Assembly (NCBI GenBank): GCA_024114885.1
Contig: CP099424.1
Coordinates: 1-64,000 of the forward strand
DNA length: 64,000 nt
Origin: Septoria linicola
Lineage: Eukaryota > Ascomycota > Dothideomycetes > Mycosphaerellales > Mycosphaerellaceae
Direction: 5' to 3'
Shown piece after piece: positions 1 to 12,260 of this stretch. A program made the position numbers and the translations under genes. The notes beneath the pieces were generated by a model. It saw only the letters and a program-made list of their open reading frames with translations, did no database searches and was not told the origin of the DNA. Within the stretch, counting starts at the first letter, position 1. Every line of letters begins with the position of its first letter.

Positions 1-98
1 AACCCTAACCCTAACCCTAACCCTAACCCTAACCCTAACCCTAACCCTAACCCTAACCCTAACCCTAACCCTAACCCTAACCCTAACCCTAACCCTAA
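1..98. repeat. Telomere repeat tract
   Basis: Sixteen perfect copies of AACCCT run from base 1, followed by AA. The C-rich strand reads 5' to 3' inward from the end, which is the orientation expected at the left end of a chromosome. CCCTAA/TTAGGG is the usual telomere repeat of filamentous ascomycetes. The tract lacks CpA and TpG and so offers no target for RIP. The window therefore starts at, or very near, the physical chromosome end. Confidence 0.98.
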
Positions 99-975
99 GT
101 TAGGTAGTAAGTAAGGTACGTAGTTAGGTAGTAAGTAAGGTAGTAAGTAAGGTTCGTAAGTAAGGTAGTAAGTAAGGTTCGTAAGTAAGGTAGTAAGTAA
201 GGTTCGTAAGTTAGGTAGTAAGTAAGATATATAGTTAGGTAGTAAGTTAGGTAGTAAGTAAGGTACGTAGTTAGGTAGTAAGTTAGGTAGTAAGTAAGGT
301 ACGTAGTTAGGTAGTAAGTAAGGTAGTAAGTAAGGTTCGTAAGTAAGGTAGTAAGTAAGGTTCGTAAGTAAGGTAGTAAGTAAGGTTCGTAAGTTAGGTA
401 GTAAGTAAGATATATAGTTAGGTAGTAAGTTAGGTAGTAAGTAAGGTACGTAGTTAGGTAGTAAGTTAGGTAGTAAGTAAGGTACGTAGTTAGGTAGTAA
501 GTAAGGTAGTAAGTAAGGTTCGTAAGTAAGGTAGTAAGTAAGGTTCGTAAGTAAGATAGTAAGTAAGGTTCGTAAGTTAGGTAGTAAGTAAGATATATAG
601 TTAGGTAGTAAGTTAGGTAGTAAGTAAGGTACGTAGTTAGGTAGTAAGTTAGGTAGTAAGTAAGGTACGTAGTTAGGTAGTAAGTAAGGTAGTAAGTAAG
701 GTTCGTAAGTAAGGTAGTAAGTAAGGTTCGTAAGTAAGGTAGTAAGTAAGGTTCGTAAGTTAGATAGTAAGTAAGGTACGTAGTTAGGTAGTAAGTAAGG
801 TACGTAGTTAGGTAGTAAGTAAGGTACGTAGTTAGGTAGTAAGTAAGGTACGTAGTTAGATAGTAAGTAAGGTACGTAGTTAGGTAGTAAGTAAGATACG
901 TAGTTAGGTAGTAAGTAAGGTACGTAGTAAGGTAGTAAGTAAGGTACGTAGTAAGGTAGTAAGTAAGGTAGATAA
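99..975. repeat. Subtelomeric tandem repeat with a 183-bp higher-order period
   Basis: The tract is made of 12-13 bp modules of the type GGTAGTAAGTAA, GGTTCGTAAGTAA and GGTACGTAGTTA. The modules are arranged in a larger unit: the marker GATATATAG recurs at 226, 409 and 592, exactly 183 bp apart. After about 775 the array changes to simpler GTACGTAGTTAGGTAGTAAGTAAG units and fades out near 975. There is no open frame and no CpA/TpG. It abuts the telomere, so it is a subtelomeric satellite. The GGT(A)GTAAG modules could descend from degenerate telomere-like repeats, but that is a guess. Confidence 0.92.
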
Positions 976-3769
976 GAGAGGTTAAATCTATAGGTACTTC
1001 CTCGCCGACTCGAACTATAATCCTCTATCTATAAGTCTATAAGAAGAAGTAGGTAGTTAGAGAAGAGTAAAAAAGAAGAGTTCTAGGAAGTAGTATAGGA
1101 TAGAAAGAGTAAAAGAAAAGAACTAGTATAAAATAGAGCCTAGATACGGAGTCTAGAAGTAAATAGATATCTACTTCTAGTAATAGTTTTACTATAGTAC
1201 GATTCTAATCGTTATAAAGCTAGATAACCTACCTTAAACCTACCTCTCTACTAGCCTCGCTAGACGAAGTCCTAGATCGCCTTATAGATCTCTCGTTAGT
1301 CTAGGAGCGAGATATCCTCGGAGTATACCTAGACGGTACGAGCGTAATAGCCCGTCTATATAAGTTAGAGGTAGATATTAATATTATATACCTTCTCGAC
1401 TATAATATCTAGGTAGTAGGTAAGATTACTACTAGTATAGTATAACTCGTCCTTATAGTACTAGATAGCGAGGAAGCTATAGTCGCGATTATATAAGATA
1501 CTAATACTATCGTAAAATAAGGCTAGAAAAGCGCCGAGCTCTAGGTCCTTCTAGAGAAGATATTAGATAGGAGCGTATACTAAGCGAGAGAGATAGAGGT
1601 ACTTACGCTATATTAGAGCCGATCGACTATCTACTAGAGGCCTATTATAGAGTATACTCTTATCGTAGGTATACTAGGCGATAGGTAGTATAGTAGTAAT
1701 AGAGAGAGATATAGAGAGAGAGAGAGAGAGAGCGTACGCTTCCTACCTATATATAGCTACGACGTAGGCTCTATAAAGCTAAATCCTATCCTAGCTTACT
1801 AAAACTTAAACCTACTCGCTACTCTAGAGAGAGGATAATAGTACGCTAACTATTATAGAGCGATATAGAAACCTAGTATATAGCGCCTCGCGAGCTAGTA
1901 TATTAGAGAGTACTAGTACTAGTATATACTCTAGAGTCGTCTATAGCTAAGACGAGGATCTTAATACTAGTAATAAGTAGTAGCCCTAAGCGTCGATCTA
2001 CTCGTTAAGATAAAGATTACGACTAGTAAGATACGGTCTATCTACTAATAGAGTAATAGAGTTCCTATCTTCTTCTCTAAAACCTATCTAGGTTATAGGT
2101 AGGTAGTAGTAGTAATAGTAGGTAATATTATAAACAGGTATAGAGTATTCTAGATAGGCGATATAGATACTTTATTACTATATAGGTAATTCTCGAGATA
2201 GGATATAGCTTAAAAAGTTAGAGTCTCTTTAAGAAGAATAGAGAAAAGAAGACTTCTTTATAAGTAGGTTAGGTAAAGAGGATAATAAGTAGTATAGAGG
2301 AGTAAGTTAGATTAGCGGCTAGCTTACTCTTAGATAGAATAGTACCTAGGTTAGCTTAGGAACGATAGAATCTATATAGTAGGCTATTAAGGTACGAGGA
2401 AGTCCTTTATAGCTAGTATTAACGAGATAGAATTTAGAATACTCCTAGTCGTAGACTAGTAGATAGTCTTACTAAACTAAGGAATAACTATAATTTTAGA
2501 AGTTTATAAGATAGCTCTACCTTATATAAGAGAAATATAAAGGAGGAACAAAAGTAGCTTAGATATACTACTATACGTAGTATACTCGAGGTAATTCTAG
2601 GCCTTAGAATTAAACTAAGATAGATAAGGTATATAGCTCTAACTATAAGTCTATAGTACCTAATAAGTTATTAGGAATCCTAAGTATATAAGTACTATTA
2701 GAACCTAAGGTATAGAAACTAGTAAAATAATAGCCTATATAGGGTTTAAACCTATACTCTCCTACTCCCTATTATACTATAGGAATCTTAGGATAAGGCT
2801 TTAAACTATAGAGATAATTAGGATCTATATTTCTCTTCTATAGACTTTTAGAAGTAGGAATAATATTACTTTACTAATAAGCCTAGGATAGTAGTAGAGA
2901 ATCCTAGAGTATATATATCTTTTTAAGAGAATAGTACTTAGATACTATCGATAATCTATTAAAAGATCTAACGATATAGTAGGAGTAAGAGTATTTAGTA
3001 TACGTCTTAAATAGTTAGGTTCGACTAAGATCTACCTTATACTACGCTATATACCTAGTATAGGCAGCCTTAGTAATACTATAATAAGCCTCCTAGTCGA
3101 GTTTAATATCGATATTTTTAAAGTCTTCTAGTTTTTTAAGAAGAGCGTTTATAGCTTTAACTAGCTAGTTTTTATAGTCCTATTAATCTCGCTAGAGAAT
3201 TTGATTTACTCTCGACTATAAACGCGATAGGGCCGGTCTCTACTATATAATAAGACAAATATACCTAATATCTACCTTCTAAAGAGTATAGTAGATAGTA
3301 CGCTATAGAGACGAGCCGTATATAATCGTAGTAAGCTTAATAGTTAAGCTTGATTCTAGCCTTCTCTAGCTCGCCGAACTCCTTCCTTAATACCTAGAGG
3401 ATAATATCTAGCTATATACTCTATCCTTTAATCTATTAGATAGAGCTATTTACCTCTAACTAGAATCGTAGCTATTAGATTCTCTACTTTAGAAAAGTAG
3501 TAAATCTATAAGATATCTAGCTCTCGAGTAGTATAGTAGCTAAGAAATAGTAGAGCTATCTTAGAAGCTATTATTCGACTCTAACCTAACTACCTTTAGG
3601 ATATACGAGTTAATATACTAGGTCTAAGGAGCTATATAAGTCCGCTTACCTATAGATAGCTTTCTACTTATCGAGGTTTCGATCGAGTATACGTAGGAGG
3701 CGAATTAAGTAGCTAATAATCTCTTTACGCTACTCGATATCGTCTACGACCTACTAGAACTAAGTATCC
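976..3769. other. RIP-degraded DNA, no recognised gene
   Basis: This is unique-looking sequence almost free of CpA/TpG. On the plus strand the frame starting at 1,242 stays fairly open to about 1,660 if TAG/TAA are read as former Gln/Trp codons. Its composition is protein-like, with a stretch DGTSVIARLYKLEVD. I recognise no family in it. Nothing else in this stretch could be assigned. It may be a decayed gene or a decayed mobile element. Confidence 0.4.
1700..1732. repeat. (AG)n microsatellite
   Basis: AG dinucleotides run almost without interruption, broken once by ATAT near 1,710. It is a simple repeat inside degraded DNA and has no visible function. Confidence 0.85.
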
Positions 3770-6700
3770 TAATAAATCTACTTACCTATATAAAGTCTTC
3801 TATTAGACGAGAGCCTTCTTCTCTTATAGACCTTACTATAGACTAGAGTCGTAGCTATCGTCCTCTCTATATTATAGCGAGACGAATATATATAGTATTA
3901 GACTCTTAGATAGTATAGTAGATAAGAAGTAGTAGAGAGTCTCTATAAGTATTATTATCTTAGCGATAATTTCCTCTCGCTATACTAACTCTACTTAAGC
4001 CTACGAAAGCGTAAGTAGACTAGTTTGTTTATCTAGTTTAAGGATTAGCTAGCGTAAGTCTAAAGAGTACTAAAGTACTATAATATTAATAGTATTATTA
4101 TAGAAAGTACTATAGCGGCTAGGTTATAGTAGAGAGGATTCTAAGAGTCTACCTATAAGGCTCTAAAGCGTATAGTTATCGTACTAGATACTTTAAGCGA
4201 GACCGTAGCTAGATCTAATCTTTAGAACGCGAATTACGTTAGGTTTATATCGCCGCTCCTAATAAATCTACTTATTTATATAAAGTCTTCTATAATACGA
4301 GAGCCTTCTTCTCTTATAGACCTCGCTATAGACTAGACTCGTAGCTATTATCCTCTCTACGTTATAGCGAGACGAACGTATATAGTATCTACCTCTTAGG
4401 TAGTATAGTAGATAAGAAGTAGTAGAGAAGTCCTTATTAGTATCGCTTACCTCGAAAACGTTTAAATTCCTTAATAATATCTATCTTAGTTATAAAGCTG
4501 TAGTTCCTACTAATATATCTAGAGAACTATAGCTAGTACGAGTTCTAGATAAGTCTCTATAAGTAGCGTTATCTTACTAGTAATCTTCTCTATATTATAG
4601 CGAGACGAACGTATACGGTATCTACCTCTTAGATAGTATAGTAGATAAGAAGTAGTAGAGAAGTCCCTATTAGTATTACTTATCTCGTAGATAGTTAAAT
4701 TCCTTAACGACCTCTATCTTAGTTATTCGACGAAAGCGTAAGTAGGCTATTTAGTTTATCTAGTTTAAGGATTAGCTAGTATAAGTCTAAAGAGTACTAA
4801 AGTACTACGATATTAATAGTATTATTATAGAAAGTACTATAGCGGCTAGGTCGTAGTAGAGAGGATTCTAAGAGTCTACCTATAAGGTAATAAAGCGTAT
4901 AGTTATCGTACTAGATACTTTAAGCGAGACTATAGCTAGATCTAATCTTTAGAACACGAATTACGTTAGGTTTATATCGCCGCTCCTAATAAATCTACTC
5001 TCTTATATATAGTCTTCTATAATATAGGAGCCTTCTTCTTTTATAGATCTTACTATAGACTAGACTTATAGCTATTATCCTCTCTACGTTATAGCGAGAC
5101 GAACGTAGACGGCCTCGGACTCTTAGATAGTATAGTAGATAAGAAGTAGTAGAGAGTACCTAGAAGGTTCGCTTACCTCGTAGACGTTTAAATTCCTTAA
5201 TAACCTCTACCTTAGTTATAAAGCTATAGTTCCTACTAACGTATCTAGAGAACTATAGCTAGTACGAGTTCTAGATAAGTCCCTATAAGTAGCGTTATCT
5301 TACTAGTAATCTTCTCTACGTTATAACGAGACAAACGTATATAGTATCCGTCTCTTAGATAGTATAGTAGATAAGAAGTAGTAGAGAAGTCCCTATTAGT
5401 ATCGCTTACCTCGTAGACGGTTAAATTCCTTAACGACCTCTATCTTAGTTATTCGACGAAAGCGTAAGTAGGCTACTTAGTTTGTCTAGTTTAGAGATCA
5501 CCTAGTATAAGTCTAAAGAGTACTAAAGTACTACGATATTAATAGTATTATTATAGAAAGTACTATAGTAGCTAGGTCGTAGTAGAGAGACTTCTAAGAG
5601 TCTATCTATAAGGTAATAAAGCGTATAGTTATCGTACTAGATACTTTAAGCGAGACTATAGCTAGATCTAATCTTTAGAACGCGAATTATATTAGAATTA
5701 TATCGCCGCTCCTAATAAATCCTCTTACTTATATAAAGTCTTCTATAATATAAGAGCTTTCTTCTCTTATAGACCTCGCTATAGACTAGACTCGTAGCTA
5801 TCGTCCTCTCTACGTTATAGCGAGACAAACGTAGACGGCCTCGGACTCTTAGATAGTATAGTAGATAAGAAGTAGTAGAGAGTCCCTATAAGTATCGTTA
5901 TCTTACTAGTAATATTCTCTACGTTATAGCGAGACGAACGTATATAGTATTAGCCTCTTAGATAGTATAGTAGATAGGAAGTAGTAGAGAGTCTCTATAA
6001 GTATCGTTATCTTAGCGATAATTTCCTCCTACTATACTAACTCTACCTAAGCTTACGAAAGCGTAAGTAGGCTACTTTGTTTATCTAGTTTAAGAATTAG
6101 CTAGTATAAGTCTAAAGAGTACTAAAGTACTACGATATTAATAGTATTATTATAGAAAGTACTATAGTAGCTAGGTCGTAGTAGAGAGGATTCTAAGAGT
6201 CTACCTATAAGGTAATAAAGTATATAGTTATCGTACTAGATACTTTAAGTAAGACTATAGCTAGATCTAATCTTTAGAACGCGAATTACGTTAGGTTTAT
6301 ATCGCCGCTCCTAATAAATCTACTCTTCTACGTATAGTCTTCTATAATATAGAAGCCTTCTTCTCTTATAGACCTTACTATAGACTAGACTCGTAGCTAT
6401 TATCCTCTCTATATTATAGCGAGACGAACGTAGACGGCCTCGGACCCTTAGATAGTATAGTAGATAAGAAGTAGTAGAGAGTACCTAGAAGGTTCGCTTA
6501 CCTCGTAGACGTTTAAATTCCTTAATAACCTCTACTTTAGTTATAAAGCTATAGTTCCTACTAACGTATCTAGAGAACTATAGCTAGTATAAGTTCTAGA
6601 TAAGTCTTAGTAAGTATAGTTATCTTACTACTAATATTCTCTATATTATAGCGAGACGAACGTATATAGTATTAGCCTCTTAGACGGTATAGTAGATAAG

Positions 6701-9700
6701 AAGTAGCGAAGAGTACCTATAAGCTTCGCTTACCTTATAGATAGTTAAATTCCTTAATAACCTCTATCTTAGTTATTTAATAAAAGCGTAAGTAGGCTAC
6801 TTAGTTCGTCTAGTTTAAGGATTACCTAGTATAAGTCTAAAGAGTACTAAAGTACTACGATATTAATAGTATTATTATAGAAAGTACTATAGCGGCTAGG
6901 TCGTAGTAGAGAGGATTCTAAGACTCTACCTATAAGGTAATAAAGCGTATAGTTATCGTACTAGATACTTTAAGCGAGATCGTAGCTAGATCTAATCTTT
7001 AGAACGCGAATTATATTAGGTTTATATCGCTACTCTTAATAAATCCGCTCTTCTATATATAGTCTTCTATAATATAGGAGCCTTCTTCTCTTATAGACCT
7101 TACTATAGACTAGACTCGTAGCTATCGTCCTCTCTACGTTATAGCGAGACGAATATAGACGGCCTCGGACCCTTAGATAGTACGATAGATAAGAAGTAGC
7201 GAAGAGTACCTAGAAGCTTCGCTTATCTCGTAGACGTTTAAATTCCTTAATAACCTCTATCTTAGTTATAAAGCCGTAGTTCCTACTAATTATATTCTCT
7301 ACGTTATAGCGAGACGAACGTATACGGTATCTACCTCTTAGGTAGTATAGTAGATAAGAAGTAGTAGAGAGTCTCTATAAGTATCGTTATCTTACTACTA
7401 ATATTCTCTATATTATAGTAAGACGAACGTATACGGTGTTAGCCGCTTAGACGGTATAGTAGATAAGAAGTAGTAGAGAGTACCTATAAGCTTCGCTTAC
7501 CTCGTAGACGTTTAAATTCCTTAATAACCTCTATCTTAGTTATAAAGCTATAGTTCCTACTAATAATATTCTCTATATTATAGCGAGACGAACGTATACG
7601 GTGTCTACCTCTTAGATAGTATAGTAGATAAGAAGTCGTAGAGAGTCTCTATAAGTATCGTTATCTTACTACTAATATTCTCTACGTTATAGCGAGACGA
7701 ACGTATACGGTATCGGCCTCTTAGATAGTATAGTAGATAAGAAGTAGTAGAGAGTACCTATAAGCTTTACTTACCTCGTAGACGGTTAAATTCCTTAATA
7801 ACCTCTACCTTAATTATAAAGCCGTAGTTCCTACTAATAATATTCTCTACGTTATAGCGAGACGAACGTATACGGTATCTACCTCTTAGATAGTATAGTA
7901 GATAAGAAGTCGTAGAGAGTCTCTATAAGTATCGTTATCTTACTACTACTATTCTCTACGTTATAGCGAGACGAATATAGATAGCGTCGAACCCTTAGAT
8001 AGTATAGTAGACAAGAAGTAGTAGAGAGTACCTAGAAGTATTACTTACCTAGTAGATAGTTAAATTCCTTAACGACCTCTACCTTAGCTATTCGACGAAA
8101 GCGTAAGTAGGCTACTTTATTTATCTAGTTCGAGGATTAGCTAGTATAAGTCTAAAGAGTACTAAAGTACTACGATATTAATAGTATTATTATAGAAAGT
8201 ACTATAGCGGCTAGGTCGTAGTAGAGGAAATTCTAAGACTCTACCTATAAGGTAATAAAGTATATAGTTATCGTACTAGATACTTTAAGTAAGACCGTAG
8301 CTAGATCTAATCTTTAGAACGCGAATTACGTTAGAATTATATCGCCGCTCCTAATAAATCCGCTTCTCTATATAAAGTCTTCTATAATATAAGAGCCTTC
8401 TTCTCTTATAGACCTCGCTATAGACTAGACTCGTAGCTATCGTCCTCTCTACGTTATAGTAAGACGAACGTATATAGTATTAGCCTCTTAGATAGTATAG
8501 TAGATAAGAAGTAGTAGAGAGTCTCTATAAGTATTATTATCTTACTAGTAATATTCTCTACGTTATAGCGAGACGAACGTATATAGTATTAGCCTCTTAG
8601 ATAGTATAGTAGATAGGAAGTAGTAGAGAGTCTCTATAAGTATCGTTATCTTAATAATAATTTCCTTCTACTATACTAACTCTACCTAAGCCTACGAAAG
8701 CGTAAGTAGGCTACTTCGTTTATCTAGTTTAAAAATTAGCTAGTATAAGTCTAAAGAGTACTAAAGTACTACGATATTAATAGTATTATTATAGAAAGTA
8801 CTATAGCGGCTAGGTCGTAGTAGAGAGGATTCTAAGACTCTACCTATAAGGTAATAAAGTATATAGTTATCGTACTAGATACTTTAAGTAAGACCGTAGT
8901 TAGATCTAATCTTTAGAACGCGAATTACTAAAGATTTATATCGCCGCTCTTAATAAATCTATTCTCTTATATAAAGTCTTCTATAATATAGGAGCCTTCT
9001 TCTTTTATAGACCTCGCTATAGACTAGACTCGTAGGATTATACTCTCTACGTTATAGCGAGACGAACGTAGATAGTATCGGCCTCTTAGATAGTATAGTA
9101 GATAAGAAATAGTAGAGAGTACCTATTAGTATCGCTTACCTCGAAGACGTCTAAATTCCTTAGTAATCTCTATCTTAGTTATAAAGCTATAGTTCCCGCC
9201 GACGTATCTAGAGAACTATAGCTAGTACGAGTTCTAGATAAGTCTCGGTAACTATCGTTATCTTACTACTAATCTTCTCTACGTTATCGCGAGACGAACG
9301 TATATAGTATCTACCTCTTAGATAGTATAGTAGATAAGAAGTAGTAGAGAGTACCTAGAAGCTTCGCTTACCTTATAGACGTTTAAATTCCTTAATAACC
9401 TCTATCTTAGTTATAAAGCTATAGTTCCTACTAATAATATTCTCTACGTTATAGCGAGACGAACGTATATAGTGTCCGCCTCTTAGGTAGTACGGTAGAT
9501 AAGAAGTAGTAGAGAAGTCCCTATTAGTATCGCTTACCTCGAAGACGTTTAAATTTCTTAATAATATCTATCTTAGTTATAAAGCTATAGTTCCTACTAA
9601 CGTATCTAGAGAACTATAGCTAGTACGAGTTCTCGATAAGTCTTAGTAAGTATCGTTATCCTACTAATAATATTCTCTATATTATATCGAGACGAACATA

Positions 9701-9865
9701 GACGGCGTCGGACTCTTAGATAGTATAGTAGATAAGAAGTAATAGAGAGTCTCTAGAAGTATCGTTATCTTACTACTAATCTTCTCTACGTTATAGCGAG
9801 ACGAATATATATAGTATCTGTCTCTTAGATAGTATAGTAGATAAGAAGTAGTAGAGCTATCTAGT
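3770..9865. repeat. Subtelomeric satellite array: short unit (109/165 bp)
   Basis: About two dozen copies of a short unit share the core TTATAGCGAGACGAACGTA followed by TAGATAGTATAGTAGATAAG. Spacing was measured in the cleanest part using AGACGAACG. The core falls at 7,312, 7,421, 7,586, 7,695, 7,860 and 7,969, so 109- and 165-bp intervals alternate (274-bp composite). Neither period is a multiple of three and no frame stays open, so the array does not look coding. Copies differ mostly at C/T and G/A sites, as expected after RIP. The array is interleaved with the longer unit described separately. Confidence 0.9.
4002..9000. repeat. Satellite array: long unit, about seven copies
   Basis: A block of roughly 300 bp begins with ACGAAAGCGTAAGTAGGCTA. 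It contains the string GAGTACTAAAGTACTACGAT and ends near TCGCCGCTCCTAATAAATC. It recurs near 4,002, 4,730, 5,456, 6,053, 6,780, 8,094 and 8,693. Spacings are about 728, 726, 597, 727, 1,314 and 599 bp. There is thus a dominant period near 727 bp, variants about 129 bp shorter, and one expanded interval filled by extra 109/165-bp units (6.8-8.1 kb). The pattern fits unequal crossing-over in a subtelomeric array. Confidence 0.85.
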
Positions 9866-11220
9866 AAGGTAGTACTCGTCTCGTAAACCGATTAGAGGAC
9901 ATACTAATATATATACAAGGCTCTTACGAGTCCTACCCTATACTACGCCTTATACCTAGTATTAGTAGCCTCTATAATAACTCTAACCTACGTAACCGTT
10001 ACTACGCTCCTAACTATATCGTAAAGAACTCTAAACTATACGCTACGAAACTATACTTATTATTACTATACTACTACCTAACCCTAACTTCTACTCCTAC
10101 TCGATCGTACTAGACCGTATCTCTAGGCTAGGAACCTTATAGTAGACGTAAGTATAGCTCTTACTCTCTATTATATTAGCGATATAGATATCGCGAATAT
10201 ATATAGAGAGAGCGTTAGAGAAGTCCTAATCGAGATACTACTAGTAGAAAGCGTCGATTATCTTAAGCTTACGATCGATAGCCTCCTCTCGCTTAGTAAC
10301 GAAGGCTTGACTAGTAGAGTAGGCGAACGTAGGAAGCTAGTAGTAACTAGTACGGAAGTAAGTAGAGCTTACAGCGAAGGTATAAGTATAGTATAGAGAG
10401 GAGTAGAGAGAGATATACGTACTAGTATCGTAATCGAAGTACGGCTATAGTATACCTTAAAATATAACTAGTCTATATAGGTTAAGTCTAGGTAGGAGCT
10501 TATCGTATTTATAGACGACGTAGTACTTACGTAGACTAGCTACTATCTTATAGTAGAACATATATATATTAACCTTAACGACACGAACTTCGATAGTAGT
10601 ATCTAGGTAGCGAGAGTAGGTTATAAAGTACGCGTTTATAATATAGACCTAGAACGATAGGATTAGTTATAAGCGCTAAAGGTATATATATAGAATATAT
10701 AGGACGACTATCGAGCTCTATACTAGTAGAAATCTATAGGATCTTCTCCTTCTTACTCTTCTTCGATACTAGTATCGTAGAGAGCGTAGTAGGCGAGTAT
10801 ACGTCGTCGTTAGAGTCGCTAATAAGGATAGTATCGCTATTATTACTAGTCGCGCCGATCGAGTCGAGGTCTCGTAAGTAATAGCGCTTAGTACTACTAC
10901 TAGGAGTTTAGAGACCGAGTATATTAGTAGTAGTAGTAGTAGCGTTCGAGTTCGAGACTAAGCGTTCTTAGTACTAAAGAGTATTAATAGAGAAGGAAAG
11001 AGGAGGCTAATAGCGTAGATAGTAATAGAAGGATAATAGTAATATATTAGTAGATAGAGGAAGATAGAAATACTTATAGTATATAGATAGTAGTAGTAGA
11101 TAGTAGCAGAATAGCGCGTTAAGTATCGTATTACGATAGCGAGTAATATAGAGACTCGTACGTAAAGTATCGTATTACGACTACGAGTAACGTAGAGACT
11201 CGCGAGTAAAGTATTATATC
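9866..11220 (-). other. RIP-degraded DNA with a coding-like minus-strand stretch
   Basis: After the satellite the sequence becomes unique again. On the minus strand, about 10,380 down to 10,090, one frame reads as protein-like once TAG/TAA are taken as former Gln, for example AFVTKREEAIDRKLKIIDAF. I recognise no family and cannot define ends. The rest is unassigned. A short (AGT)n run lies inside at 10,925-10,942. Confidence 0.3.
10925..10942. repeat. (AGT)n microsatellite
   Basis: Six uninterrupted AGT triplets occur in degraded DNA. It is a simple repeat with no visible role. Confidence 0.8.
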
Positions 11221-11221
11221 T

Positions 11222-12260
11222 AGACCGGTCTATAAGTAAGTAATATAAGTAAAGATATCTTTACTTACTTACTTACTATTTAGTACTCTCGCTACTTACT
11301 TATTAAGTAAGTAAGATAATCTCTACTTACCTATACTAGCCTTACTTACTTAGTAACGCTAGCTATAAGTAGTAGTATATTACGATATCGAATAAATACT
11401 AGTCTATCGTAACCGTATAAGTATAGTATACTATTACTATTATTACTATAGGTATTATTAGCTACGTAATACGCCTTAATAGCGTACTAGTTAGCGTTAT
11501 AAAACTACTATTAGTCTATAACTTTAGAGTAACTAAATATCGTATAGTTTTACTATATAACTATCGTCTACGTAGTTATAATACGTCGCTAGTAATACTA
11601 AATTGTCGCTTAGGCTCGTTACTTATTACTAGACAAGTATATATATCTAACACTATTTATACTAGGCTTGGCCCTTATCGTCTCTTTTTAATCTAGTAAG
11701 GTATTAGTAACTAGCTTATATTAAGTTTAACTACCTTGTTCCGCTACTTACTATAGTACTATATATACTCGTCTATAGCTATATTATTAACGCTATTACT
11801 ATCGCTATCGTTATTAATTATAAGTAAGTAGATAACGTAGCGAGTAGCTATACTAGGAGCGCGTAGACTAACTATCGACGTAGGAGGCCTCCTATACTTG
11901 TCTTTATATATATTCTATAGCTATTAGATAGTAGCTATAGTCCTTACGATCTAATCTTTATCGTTACTAGCCTATCGTTATTATATATCTAGTTTCTTAA
12001 TAAACTACTATTTTATATTCGGATAGAGTACTACTATAGCTCTATAAATAGGCGTTTCGTCTATCTTAGTAAAGTAATCGTTATACTTAGTCTAACTAAG
12101 CTTGATACTAACGTAGAAGTACTATTATATAGTAAGTAGGTTAGATAACGTTAGGCCGTAAGGCTTATAAGTTACTTACTATCTATTTACTTACTTACTT
12201 ACCTTACTTACTTACTTACTATAAGGCTTATAGATAAGTAAATCCTACTTACTTAGCGAC
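11222..12260. repeat. TTAC/GTAA-rich patches with palindromes
   Basis: Clusters of TTACTTAC or GTAAGTAA occur at about 11,233-11,345 and 12,165-12,260. The first cluster contains the perfect 20-bp palindrome at 11,247-11,266 (arm AAGTAAAGAT). Just before it lies the palindrome TAGACCGGTCTA. The GTAAGTAA motif is also the core of the telomere-proximal repeat at 99-975, so these may be interstitial relics of subtelomeric repeat. Between the two patches no gene is recognised. Confidence 0.6.

Noticed and set aside
3770..9865. CRISPR-like array
   Set aside because: Long degenerate units without regular unique spacers, on a eukaryotic telomere-capped arm: this is a satellite.
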